Part shown: positions 24,800-33,102 of the stretch, piece after piece
How the letters are laid out: every line of letters begins with the position of its first letter
How positions within the stretch are numbered: position 1 is the stretch's first letter
NCBI GenBank assembly: GCA_934659425.1
Contig: CAKUHU010000005.1
Span: 1-64,000 of the forward strand
Direction of reading: 5' to 3'
DNA: 64,000 bases
From: an uncultured Oscillospiraceae bacterium
GTDB taxonomy: Bacteria > Bacillota > Clostridia > Oscillospirales > Oscillospiraceae
Position numbers and translations under genes: made by a program
Notes under the pieces: model-generated
Database searches by the model: none
What the model was told of the DNA's origin: nothing
Seen by the model: only the letters and a program-made list of their open reading frames with translations

Positions 24800-26329
24800 T
24801 CAGCACACCGCCTTTCTCTTGGAGCCGGCCATGTAAAGGCCAAGCTCCTGCACGGTCACTTCTTTGGGATCCAACTCAGCCACGAGCTCTCCCTCGTATA
24901 TGACCAGGATCCGGTCAGCCAGGTTCATCACCTCATCCAGCTCCAGAGAGATAAGGAGAATGCCCTTACCGTTGTCCCGCTCCGCCACCAGCTGACGATG
25001 GATGTATTCGATGGCACCCACGTCCAGGCCTCGGGTCGGCTGAACGGCGATCAGCAGCTCCGGGGCCCGGTCAATCTCCCGGGCCACGATGGCCTTCTGC
25101 TGGTTGCCGCCCGACATGGACCGGACCACGGTCTTTCCACCCTGTCCGGATCGGATGTCGTACTTTTCAATCAGCTTGTCGCCGTACTCAAAAATCCGAT
25201 CGTACTTCAAAAAGCCCCCGGAGCAGTATTCCGGCTCAAAATAGCTCTGGAGCACCAAATTGTAGGCCAGAGGATAGTCCAATACCAGTCCGTGCTTGTG
25301 CCGATCCTCCGGGATGTGGCCGATGCCGTGGGTATTCTTATACCGGATAGAGGAGCGGGTCACGTCCTCCCCCTTCAGTTTCACTGTGCCCGAATCCAGC
25401 TTGATCAGGCCAGTGATCGCCTGGACCAGCTCGCTCTGGCCATTGCCGTCAATACCGGCTACACAGACGATCTCTCCCCTCCGGACCTTCAAGGACACAT
25501 CATTGACCACCTTTTTCCCGTGGTCCTTATTGATTACAGTAAGACCCTCGGCCTCAAAAATCACTTCAGAGGGATGGGCCGGCCCCTTTTCCACCTTCAG
25601 CTCTACCTTGCGGCCCACCATCATTTCGCTCATCTCCTCCCTGGAGACATCTGCGACATCAATAGTGCCCACATATTTTCCCTTGCGCAGGACTGTGCAG
25701 CGGTCCGCCACCTGCTTGATCTCGTTGAGCTTATGGGTAATGAAGAGGATGCTCTTTCCCTCCGCAGCCATGTCCTTCATGATTTTCATCAGCTCGTCGA
25801 TCTCCTGGGGCGTCAAAACGGCGGTGGGCTCATCAAAAATCAGGATCTCGTTATCCCGATACAGCATCTTCAATATCTCTACCCGCTGCTGCATCCCTAC
25901 CGTGATATCCTCAATGAGTGCGTCCGGGTCCACCCGCAGACCATATTGCTCAGACAGGGCCATCACTTTTTTCCGGGCCTCGTCCATCTTCAAAAAACCG
26001 TGCTGTGTGGTCTCCATCCCCAAAACGATATTTTGAAGCACCGTGAAATTGTGCACCAGCTTAAAATGCTGATGGACCATGCCGATCCCCAACGCATTGG
26101 CATCATTGGGATCCTTGATATGTACTTCCTCACCGTTTTTCTTAATCACGCCCTTCTCCGGCTGGTACAGGCCAAAAAGAACACTCATCAAAGTGGACTT
26201 TCCCGCCCCGTTCTCTCCCAGCAGGGCATGGATCTCGCCCCTTTTGAGCTGTAAGGTGATATCATCATTGGCGATGATACCCGGGAACTCCTTGGTGATG
26301 TTGCACATCTCAATGATGTACTCACTCAT
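24800..26329 (-). CDS. ABC transporter ATP-binding protein, double-domain, nucleoside/sugar type
   Basis: 509 residues with two nucleotide-binding domains. The first has Walker A GENGAGKST (near 34), the signature VGMQQRVEI and Walker B ILIFDEPTAVLTP. The second is degenerate in Walker A (GIDGNGQSE) but keeps MSGGNQQKAIV and ELLIAVQPTRGLD, as usual in NupO/MglA-type proteins. ATG 26329 gives the normal N-terminus. The upstream promoter has TTGCGA and TATAAT with a 17-base spacer. Confidence 0.93.
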   Translation of the reverse strand: MSEYIIEMCNITKEFPGIIANDDITLQLKRGEIHALLGENGAGKSTLMSVLFGLYQPEKGVIKKNGEEVHIKDPNDANALGIGMVHQHFKLVHNFTVLQNIVLGMETTQHGFLKMDEARKKVMALSEQYGLRVDPDALIEDITVGMQQRVEILKMLYRDNEILIFDEPTAVLTPQEIDELMKIMKDMAAEGKSILFITHKLNEIKQVADRCTVLRKGKYVGTIDVADVSREEMSEMMVGRKVELKVEKGPAHPSEVIFEAEGLTVINKDHGKKVVNDVSLKVRRGEIVCVAGIDGNGQSELVQAITGLIKLDSGTVKLKGEDVTRSSIRYKNTHGIGHIPEDRHKHGLVLDYPLAYNLVLQSYFEPEYCSGGFLKYDRIFEYGDKLIEKYDIRSGQGGKTVVRSMSGGNQQKAIVAREIDRAPELLIAVQPTRGLDVGAIEYIHRQLVAERDNGKGILLISLELDEVMNLADRILVIYEGELVAELDPKEVTVQELGLYMAGSKRKAVC

Positions 26330-26389
26330 CCGGCGCCACTCCCCTCTCTTAACAATCTCCGATCTCCCGCATTTCGCGAGTGTGTTTTT

Positions 26390-26418
26390 ATTATAATGCG
26401 CGAAAGGCCGCTTCGCAA
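26390..26418 (-). promoter_or_regulatory. Promoter of the ABC transporter operon
   Basis: TTGCGA (26413-26418), 17 bases, TATAAT (26390-26395) on the minus strand. CGCGAAA and TTTCGCG around the -10 box form an inverted repeat that could be an operator. Confidence 0.75.
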
Positions 26419-26500
26419 GAAAAGGCTTCAAAAATGTTCCTGAAAAAGAAAATTATTATGCACTTTTACCAAAACAGCTCGAATGCCCGTTCCGGTTCCC

Positions 26501-27304
26501 TCACTTGCTGAGCTGCCCGTTCTTTTTCCAGGCGGCCAGTACCGCATCCATGGCTCCGGCACGGAGACCTCGGCGCTCCAGCTCCCACACCCCTTCAATA
26601 GTAGAACCACCGGGGGAGCAGACATCGTCCTTCAGCTTGCCAGGGTGCTCCCCCGTCTCGAGCACCATTGCGGCGGCCCCCAGCACCGTCTGGGCCGCAT
26701 AAGTTATCGCCTTGGCCCGGGGAAGTCCCGCGGCCACACCACCGTCCGCCAGGGCCTCAATATAGGGATAGACAAAGGCAGGACCGCTGCCAGCCAGGGC
26801 GCTGAAGGCATCGATCAAATTCTCCTCCAGCCGCTCTACCCGCCCTGTCTCCGCCAAGATCGCCTCAATATCTGCAAAGTGTTTTTCCTTCGCAGATATT
26901 CCCCCTGCCAGCGCCGTCATTCCCTTGCCGATAGCACAGGGGGTATTGGGCATGATGCGCAGCACGGGCACGCCCTCTCCCGCCCAGCTTTGCAGGTCAC
27001 ACAGGGAGACCCCCGCCGCCACAGAGACGATCACCTTTCCCTCCAGCCCTTGGGAGAGCTCTTCCAGCACCCCCCGAACCATCTTCGGCTTGACGCACAG
27101 GAAAATATATTCTGCCGCTGCCGCCGCCTCTCTATTCTCAGCGCACGCTTGGCAACCAGTTTCCCTTGCCAGATCTTCCGCTTTCGAAAAGGTGCGGTTG
27201 GCAATCACCACCTGGTCTCCGCCCAAGCCACGGCAGGCCGCCTTGATTAGTGCGGAGCCCATATTGCCTGTCCCAATAAATGCCGCCTTTTTCATATCAT
27301 CCAC
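26501..27304 (-). CDS. proC: Pyrroline-5-carboxylate reductase
   Basis: Last step of proline synthesis, NAD(P)H-dependent; 267 residues. The Rossmann loop AAFIGTGNMGSALI is at the N-terminus, and the C-terminal signature SPGGSTIEGVWELER with ALAGSGPAFVY in the middle is intact. It starts with ATG 27304 or the ATG three codons later. It is monocistronic here and divergent from the SOD-like gene; proA and proB are not in the window. Confidence 0.95.
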   Translation of the reverse strand: MDDMKKAAFIGTGNMGSALIKAACRGLGGDQVVIANRTFSKAEDLARETGCQACAENREAAAAAEYIFLCVKPKMVRGVLEELSQGLEGKVIVSVAAGVSLCDLQSWAGEGVPVLRIMPNTPCAIGKGMTALAGGISAKEKHFADIEAILAETGRVERLEENLIDAFSALAGSGPAFVYPYIEALADGGVAAGLPRAKAITYAAQTVLGAAAMVLETGEHPGKLKDDVCSPGGSTIEGVWELERRGLRAGAMDAVLAAWKKNGQLSK

Positions 27305-27423
27305 CTCACTGGAATTTTATCGGTATTTCACGAAGTATTTTTATTGTAACACGCTTTCTTCCTCCCGTCTACTGTCACTCCCTCCTCCAAAAGAGCATAG
27401 GGATACAAAAAGGAGGTATTGCT

Positions 27424-27885
27424 ATGGAACCATGCGCGCTCCCCTTTCCCCCTCCCACAGCGCGGGCTGCTCTCAGTGGCGACCCTACCCACCCGGAGCT
27501 GATGGGCGAAGTGCTTTTCTCCCCCTATGGACGCGGCACCTTGGTGCTCGCCCGGGTCGTTGGGCTGTCCTCCCCGGGATTCCGGGGCTTTCATATCCAC
27601 ACCAACGGAGATTGCTCCACTGGAGGAGATGTACCCTTTTCCTCCGCCGGCGGCCATTATGACCCCCACGATGTCCCCCACCCCTGGCACAGCGGGGACC
27701 TCCCTCCGCTCCTCTTCTCCGCAGACGGCGTTGCCCTGCTCGCGGTATACACCGACCGGTTTCAGCCCTCAGAGGTCGTCGGCAGGTCAGTCATCCTTCA
27801 TGATATGGCCGATGACTTTCGATCACAGCCTGCCGGAGACAGCGGCATGCGGATCGCCTGCGGCGTGATCAAAAAAATTTCATAG
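27424..27885 (+). CDS. Cu/Zn superoxide dismutase-family protein without signal peptide
   Basis: 153 residues. Copper ligands appear in GFHIHTNGDC (two His) and ILHDMADDF (one His); the bridging and zinc ligands appear in GGHYDPHDVPHPWHSGD. The electrostatic-loop Arg and second Cys lie in GMRIACGVI, and a matching Cys follows the HIH motif. All metal ligands of the family are therefore kept. Unlike most bacterial SodC it has no signal peptide, so it would stay in the cytoplasm. ATG follows AAGGAGG by six to seven bases. Confidence 0.85.
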   Translation: MEPCALPFPPPTARAALSGDPTHPELMGEVLFSPYGRGTLVLARVVGLSSPGFRGFHIHTNGDCSTGGDVPFSSAGGHYDPHDVPHPWHSGDLPPLLFSADGVALLAVYTDRFQPSEVVGRSVILHDMADDFRSQPAGDSGMRIACGVIKKIS

Positions 27886-27951
27886 GGATTCTCCTCCTGC
27901 CCCCCGCCAAGCATCCTTCGTCACAGGGCGGGAAACAGCTCATAAAAAACG

Positions 27952-27987
27952 TCTGGCTGGGCAAATTATAAGATTTGCCCAGCCAGA
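27952..27987 (-). terminator. Long hairpin with a T run on the minus strand
   Basis: A stem of about 15 bp (TCTGGCTGGGCAAAT with its complement) around TATAAG. The T run is on the minus strand, yet both flanking genes are on the plus strand. It might end an unseen minus-strand RNA starting near 28100, or work weakly for the SOD gene. The rest of 27886-28177 holds no gene that I can see, except promoter elements of the response regulator. Confidence 0.45.
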
Positions 27988-28198
27988 GCTCTCATTTCAA
28001 AACCGTATTTATCTAAAAAGTTCTTTTTTCTGAGGCCTTTTCCATCTTTTCAAAAATAAAGAAAAATGGTAGGTCTATTTTTATTCCCACCGCACTTCAT
28101 CTGTTATATAATAGGGAAAGCCTGAAAGCTTTCAGACAAATTTCAGCTTCTATAGGTATAATCAGGAAAATCTTTTTATGCGGAAAGGCGGAAATGGT

Positions 28199-28876
28199 AT
28201 GCGTATCCTGATCGTGGAGGATGAAACACATCTGGCGGAGGCCCTGGAACAGATCCTGGCCGAACAGCGGTATCAGGTCGACGTAGTCCATGACGGCGCA
28301 GACGCTTTGGACTATGGGCTGACTGGACAGTATGATGCCATCCTCTTGGATGTCATGCTCCCCAAGGTGGACGGCTTTGAGGTCGCCCGGCGTCTCCGGG
28401 ACGCCCATATATCCACTCCCATTCTTATGCTCACCGCCCGGGATGAGGTAAACGCCAAGATCTCTGGCCTGGACTGCGGGGCGGATGATTATATGACAAA
28501 GCCCTTTGACTCAGGTGAGCTGCTGGCCCGGGTGCGGGCCCTGACCCGGCGTCAGGGAGAGGTCATCGGCAACACCATCACCAAGGGGGATCTGACCCTT
28601 CGCCTGGACGCCCGGTGCCTCACCTGCGGGGACACCTCTGTGCGGCTTGGCTTTAAGGAATTCGAGATCCTGCAGCTTTTGATGAGCAGCTTTCACTATG
28701 TGGTCCCTAAAGAGGACATCATCTCCAAGGTGTGGGGTCTGGAGTCGGAGGCCGGGGACAACAATGTAGAGGTATATATCTCTTTTCTGCGGAAAAAGCT
28801 AAGCTTCCTCCACTCCCAGGCCACCATCGAGACCGTACGAAAGGTAGGATACTTTTTGGAGGTGCCGAAACCATGA
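28199..28876 (+). CDS. OmpR/PhoB-type response regulator
   Basis: 225 residues. The receiver domain has the acidic pair in IVEDETH, the phospho-acceptor Asp in DAILLDVMLP, Thr in LMLTARDE and Lys in MTKPFDSGE. The C-terminal winged helix contains LGFKEFEILQLLM and NNVEVYISFLRKKL. ATG 28199 gives the usual N-terminus; ATG 28178 would add seven residues. Its stop overlaps the histidine kinase start (ATGA). Signal unknown. Confidence 0.93.
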   Translation: MRILIVEDETHLAEALEQILAEQRYQVDVVHDGADALDYGLTGQYDAILLDVMLPKVDGFEVARRLRDAHISTPILMLTARDEVNAKISGLDCGADDYMTKPFDSGELLARVRALTRRQGEVIGNTITKGDLTLRLDARCLTCGDTSVRLGFKEFEILQLLMSSFHYVVPKEDIISKVWGLESEAGDNNVEVYISFLRKKLSFLHSQATIETVRKVGYFLEVPKP

Positions 28877-30117
28877 TCCAAAGGCTTCGGAGAAAGTTCA
28901 TCGCCACCAATATGGCTCTGGTCAGCCTGGTCCTGCTGGCCGTATTCTCCGTGCAGACTTTGTCTGGCTTCCAGCGCGCCAGAGAGCAAGTCTACCATGC
29001 ACAGCTGATGACTTTAGACTGGATTAACTATACCTCCAAGCCGGGCTTCGTCTTTGATAAGCCCCATTCCGGCAACGGGAACCAAAGCTTTCCCGGCATC
29101 CCCTCCTTTGTAGTAGAGCTTGACAGCCAGCATCAGATTATCTCCCTGCAGGCTGGCCCAGGAGTGAGCGTGACCCAGGAGACCGCCCAAGCTATGGTGG
29201 ATGAGGCACTCTCCCTGTCCAGCGGCCACGGTACCCTGCCCGGACAAAATCTCAGCTACCTATTCCAACAGGAACACGGCCGCCAGTTTTTGGCCTTTGC
29301 CGACAACTCCTCCATCGGCCTTGCTGTCCGCAATCAGGTGATCACTTCTCTCCTCATCTGTGCCGCCGCTCTTCTGGCCTTCTATCTGATCTCCCGGTTT
29401 TTAGCCAAGCTGTCCCTGCGTCCAGTGGAACAGACATGGGAACAGCAGCGGCAGTTCGTGGCCGATGCCTCCCACGAGCTCAAAACCCCTCTCACCGTCA
29501 TTTTGGCCAATACAGGTATTGTCCTGGCCCATCCCGATGATTCCGTGCAGAACCAGGCAAAGTGGATCCGCTACATTCAAGATGAGGCCGCCCAAATGAA
29601 GTCTTTGGTGGATGATCTTCTTTTTTTAGCCAAAAGCGATGCCGCCAAATTCTCCCTCTCCCCTGTTCAAATACGTCTCTCCGAGCTGGTGACCGGCTCT
29701 CTTCTCCTCTTTGAATCCGTTGCCTTTGAAAGCGGGGTCGCTTTGTCTGACGAAGTGGAGCCAGAAATCATCGTACAGGGAGACGAGGCCCAGCTGCGGC
29801 GGCTGGTAGTCATCCTGCTCGACAATGCGGTAAAATATGCCGGAGAACACGGCTCGGTTACCGTCAAGCTGGACAAGGTCCAAGACAGGCCTCGGCTGAC
29901 TGTCCACAACACCGGTCCAGCCATCCCCCCAGAACACCTCCCCCATCTTTTTGAGCGCTTTTACCGTTCGGACGCTGCCCGGACCCGGTCCCAGGGGGGA
30001 TATGGCTTAGGGCTCTCCATTGCCAAAAGCATTGCAGATGCCCACGACAGTAAAATAACCGTCTCCAGTGCAGAAGGGGCGGGCACTACTTTCACCGTTA
30101 TATTTCCCAAGAAATGA
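28873..30117 (+). CDS. Sensor histidine kinase
   Basis: 414 residues: one membrane segment near 13-33, an extracellular sensor of about 125 residues, a second membrane segment (about 160-178), then the H-box FVADASHELKTPLTVI, N-box ILLDNAVKYAGEH, and GYGLGLSIAKSIADAH. It phosphorylates the response regulator encoded just upstream. The sensor part has no recognisable domain. No terminator is evident before the tRNA promoter. Confidence 0.93.
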   Translation: MIQRLRRKFIATNMALVSLVLLAVFSVQTLSGFQRAREQVYHAQLMTLDWINYTSKPGFVFDKPHSGNGNQSFPGIPSFVVELDSQHQIISLQAGPGVSVTQETAQAMVDEALSLSSGHGTLPGQNLSYLFQQEHGRQFLAFADNSSIGLAVRNQVITSLLICAAALLAFYLISRFLAKLSLRPVEQTWEQQRQFVADASHELKTPLTVILANTGIVLAHPDDSVQNQAKWIRYIQDEAAQMKSLVDDLLFLAKSDAAKFSLSPVQIRLSELVTGSLLLFESVAFESGVALSDEVEPEIIVQGDEAQLRRLVVILLDNAVKYAGEHGSVTVKLDKVQDRPRLTVHNTGPAIPPEHLPHLFERFYRSDAARTRSQGGYGLGLSIAKSIADAHDSKITVSSAEGAGTTFTVIFPKK

Positions 30118-30127
30118 GAATGGCCTC

Positions 30128-30156
30128 TTGACAAACCCTTTTCCGGCCGCTATAAT
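30128..30156 (+). promoter_or_regulatory. Consensus promoter of tRNA-Leu
   Basis: TTGACA (30128-30133) and TATAAT (30151-30156) are perfect, with a 17-base spacer: the ideal sigma-A promoter. It begins eleven bases after the kinase stop. Confidence 0.95.
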
Positions 30157-30184
30157 ATTCAAGTGCCCTAAATAGGGCGTAAAT

Positions 30185-30270
30185 GCGGATGTGCTGGAAT
30201 TGGTAGACTGGCCAGCTTGAGGTGCTGGTGTCCACTGGACGTGCGGGTTCAAGTCCCGCCATCCGCACCA
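30185..30270 (+). tRNA. tRNA-Leu, anticodon GAG
   Basis: 86 bases with CCA encoded. Acceptor GCGGATG pairs with CATCCGC; D-arm, anticodon stem CCAGC/GCTGG with loop TTGAGGT (anticodon GAG), a long class II variable arm (TGTCC ACT GGACG) and T-arm GCGGG-TTCAAGT-CCCGC all fold. The 3' end borders an AT-rich insertion, so the locus may be an integration site. Confidence 0.96.
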
Positions 30271-30274
30271 AATA

Positions 30275-30312
30275 AGTCCGATGGTTTTGATACGAAACCA
30301 TCGGACTTTCTG
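30275..30312 (+). terminator. tRNA-Leu terminator, copy 2 of the hairpin repeat
   Basis: AGTCCGATGGTTT pairs with AAACCATCGGACT around TGATACG, then TTTCT. Near-identical to 331-367. Confidence 0.85.
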
Positions 30313-30383
30313 TTTAAAATAAGCATAATCATTTGACATAGTCAATTCGATAAATCGGAATTTTATAATGAGGAGCAAAGCAA

Positions 30384-30980
30384 ATGACAGAGTGGGAAAA
30401 ATTACAACAAGGTCTTATATATAATGACTTTGATGAGGATTTGTTTAAACGAAGGGTCGCTGCAAAGAAACTATTCAAAGCGTATAATAAAACTGTAGAT
30501 GATGAAGCTGAATTGCGTAATGAAATTTTACAAAAGTTATTCAAAAAGGTCGGCAATCATGTTTGGATAGAGCCAGACTTCAAATGTGAATTCGGTAAAA
30601 ATATTACTATTGAAGATGATGTTTATATCAATTTTGGCTGTGTGATTTTGGATTGTGCAGAGGTGACTATTGGTTCACATACATTACTTGGACCAAACAT
30701 AGGCTTATATCCAGTTAATCACTCAATAAATGCACAAGAAAGAATAAATGGTGGGTGTTATGGCAAGCCAATCCACATCGGGAAAAATGTATGGCTTGGT
30801 GGAGATGTAAAGATTTTGGCAGGTGTTACTATTGGTGATAACACCATTATAGGAACAGGAAGTATCGTTACAAAGGATATTCCGGCTAATGTAATTGCTG
30901 TTGGCAATCCTTGCAAAGTTATTCGGGAAATAACCGATAACGATAAGACAGATTATTTAAAAATAATGGCGATTAAATAA
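30384..30980 (+). CDS. Sugar O-acetyltransferase, maltose/galactoside acetyltransferase type
   Basis: 198 residues. The N-terminal Mac domain (EKLQQGLIYNDFDEDLF) and the left-handed beta-helix with VYINFGCVILDCAEVTIG, LLGPNIGLYPVNHSI and WLGGDVKILAGVTIGDNT mark a hexapeptide acetyltransferase; the catalytic His is in PVNHSI. The gene is much more AT-rich than its surroundings, and lies right behind tRNA-Leu with AT-rich promoter DNA, so it was probably acquired recently. Its end overlaps the recombinase remnant tail to tail. Confidence 0.9.
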   Translation: MTEWEKLQQGLIYNDFDEDLFKRRVAAKKLFKAYNKTVDDEAELRNEILQKLFKKVGNHVWIEPDFKCEFGKNITIEDDVYINFGCVILDCAEVTIGSHTLLGPNIGLYPVNHSINAQERINGGCYGKPIHIGKNVWLGGDVKILAGVTIGDNTIIGTGSIVTKDIPANVIAVGNPCKVIREITDNDKTDYLKIMAIK

Positions 30981-31616
30981 AATTACAGAAAAAGGATAAG
31001 AATACTTGTTGTGACCACCAAATTCCCGGTTTCCCGAACGGACAAGCTTAGTTTCACTTCCACCGCTGTAATGGATCACAAGGTACTGCTCCCAAATCCC
31101 GTCGTTTTTCTCTGTCTGATGGACTTCGATGTGATCGATCAATTCATTGAGCATCCTTGGGGTCAGAGCCTTAGCTCTGGTGTATTTACGGACGGCGGGA
31201 ATAAACATATCCGCTGTTACAAACTTACTGCTGCGCTTGTCCATTTCAGCACGGAGGAGCTTGATCTTTTCGGATATCTCTTTTTGTTCATTCTCGTACC
31301 TGCGGGACATTTTGGCGAAGCGGTCATCGGAGAGCTTACTGGAAACATTGTCCTCATAGATACGCTCAAACAATCCATCCAGTTCTTCATCACGGGCTTG
31401 CAGGGCTGCAAGCTCTTTTTCTTTGTATTTGCGATTCAAAGCGATATTCTGTTGGGTAATGCCCATAACGGCCTTGATGAAGTCATCCTCACCCCGGCTG
31501 GCAAACTTAGTCAGACGCTTGATCTCACCTAACACCACCTGTCCCAGAAAATCCACCCGGACATAACGGGGCGGCTTTTCTTTTTCCGGCGGCCGGAAAA
31601 TATTACATTTGCACAT
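30957..31616 (-). pseudogene. C-terminal part of a large serine recombinase
   Basis: About 219 codons on the minus strand match the C-terminal region of TnpX/TndX-type large serine recombinases: the coiled part (LFERIYEDNVSSKLSDDRFAKMS) and the DUF4368-like end (LTPRMLNELIDHIEVHQ, IWEQYLVIHYSG). The N-terminal catalytic resolvase domain with its active serine, and the zinc ribbon, are missing. The last residues after about SGNREFG look altered. This is a scar of an integrative element at tRNA-Leu. Confidence 0.78.
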
Positions 31617-31680
31617 TGGTTACAAAATGGTTACAATTTTGCCCGTGAGCATCCGCCAAATGACATTGTGAGGTATTCCT

Positions 31681-32298
31681 ATGAAAATTCTAAAACAGAC
31701 ATCCGCACGCTTAGCCCTGGCTCTGGTGACCGGGACTTTGCTGGTCTCCTCCGCCAGTGCCGCCTCCCTGTCCCACACGGTGGTCTCCGGAGACACCATG
31801 TGGAAGCTGGCCGTCCGGTATCAGATCGGCACCAGTGAGATCATACAGGCCAACCCCCAGGTCAAAAATCCTGACCTGATCTATCCTGGCGATATTTTGA
31901 CCATTCCCCAGATTGGATCCTCTGTCACCGCCTTTGAAAACGAGGTCATCCGCCTGGTCAATGATATCCGCCAACAGAACGGCCTGCCGGCACTGACGGC
32001 AAACTGGGAGCTCTCCCGCATCGCCCGCTACAAATCCCAGGACATGGTAGATAACCACTATTTCTCCCATACCAGCCCCACCTACGGAACACCTTTTCAG
32101 ATGATCAAAGCCTTTGGTCTCTCTTACCGGACGGCGGGAGAGAACATCGCCTGGGGCTACTCTACCCCTCAGGCCGTGGTCAATGGCTGGATGAACTCCA
32201 CCGGCCACCGGGAAAATATTTTGAACGCCTCCTTCCGGCAGATCGGCGTGGGATATGTCTCCCAGGGAAATTACTGGACCCAGATGTTCATCGGTTGA
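31681..32298 (+). CDS. Secreted LysM plus CAP (SCP/PR1) domain protein
   Basis: 205 residues: signal peptide (1-27, ending ASA), one LysM domain (about 30-75, HTVVSGDTMWKLAVRYQIG to LIYPGDILTIP) binding peptidoglycan, and a CAP domain (about 85-205) with IRLVNDIRQQNGLPAL, SHTSPTYGTPFQM, GENIAWGY and NSTGHRENILN. Such YkwD/SafA-like proteins sit on the wall or spore coat of Firmicutes; the biochemical role of CAP is unsettled. Single gene next to the mobile scar. Confidence 0.9.
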   Translation: MKILKQTSARLALALVTGTLLVSSASAASLSHTVVSGDTMWKLAVRYQIGTSEIIQANPQVKNPDLIYPGDILTIPQIGSSVTAFENEVIRLVNDIRQQNGLPALTANWELSRIARYKSQDMVDNHYFSHTSPTYGTPFQMIKAFGLSYRTAGENIAWGYSTPQAVVNGWMNSTGHRENILNASFRQIGVGYVSQGNYWTQMFIG

Positions 32299-32341
32299 GC
32301 TTCCGCCCGTTCTCTCCCGCAGGCAGGATCCCGCCTCTATC

Positions 32342-32370
32342 TTGCTTTTCCCTATAAAATCAGCTATCAT
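32342..32370 (+). promoter_or_regulatory. Promoter of the DUF1847-mtnA pair
   Basis: TTGCTT (32342-32347), 17 bases, TATCAT (32365-32370), followed 30 bases later by the GGAGG site of the DUF1847 gene. Confidence 0.65.
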
Positions 32371-32413
32371 AGCGAGCAGGAATCTTTGAATATTTCCTGT
32401 GGAGGCGATACAT

Positions 32414-33055
32414 ATGGAAAAGAGTTCACTCCATTTATCCTGTGTAGACTGCGGCGTCTGCGGCTGCAGTCGGGAGGACGGCCTTTATCCCGATTTCTGC
32501 CTGACTGCCCTTCTCTCGGAAGAGAGCCGGGCCAAGGCGATGGAGTATCTTCTGGAAGAGGATAACAACCGCCTGGCGGTGGCTGCCGCAGAGGTGGAGT
32601 ACGAGGGCTACGGCCATTGGACCCGGGTGGAGGAGATCGTTCAGTTCGCCCATAAGATCGGTGCTAAAAAGCTGGGCATCGCCACCTGTGTGGGTCTAAT
32701 CTCAGAATCCCGGACTCTGGCAAAGATCCTGCGGGCCAACGGTTTCGAGGTCTATGGCGCCGCCTGCAAGGTGGGCGCCACCCCCAAAGTGGAGATTGGG
32801 ATCCCTCAGGCCTGTGAAGCGGTGGGCTGCAACATGTGCAACCCCATTCTTCAAGCCCTTCTCCTCAACTCAGCGGGGACAGAGTTGAATTTGGTGGTCG
32901 GGCTGTGCGTCGGACATGACAGCCTGTTTTACAAGTATTCTGATGCGCTGTGTACCACCGTTATCACCAAGGACCGGGTACTGGGGCACAATCCGGCAGC
33001 CGCCCTATACACCTCCGGCAGCTACTACAAGCGGCTGCTCAACGAGCAGGGCTGA
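32414..33055 (+). CDS. DUF1847 metal-binding protein
   Basis: 213 residues with an N-terminal cysteine cluster (SCVDCGVCGCS), a later CDS-like cluster CEAVGCNMCNP, and KKLGIATCVGLISE and GLCVGHDSLFYKYSDA, the hallmark of DUF1847. The cysteines suggest a metal or iron-sulfur site; the biochemical function is not known. I start at ATG 32414 with GGAGG eight bases before it. It is followed by mtnA, with a gap of 47 bases. Confidence 0.88.
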   Translation: MEKSSLHLSCVDCGVCGCSREDGLYPDFCLTALLSEESRAKAMEYLLEEDNNRLAVAAAEVEYEGYGHWTRVEEIVQFAHKIGAKKLGIATCVGLISESRTLAKILRANGFEVYGAACKVGATPKVEIGIPQACEAVGCNMCNPILQALLLNSAGTELNLVVGLCVGHDSLFYKYSDALCTTVITKDRVLGHNPAAALYTSGSYYKRLLNEQG

Positions 33056-33102
33056 GCTTCCATATCCCGCAGAGCGGTATTGCGCGGAGAGAGGATACCC
33101 AT

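Noticed and set aside
24563..26254. Plus-strand open frame of 563 codons opposite the ABC ATPase
   Set aside because: Shadow of the ATPase gene; no ribosome site and no protein-like composition.
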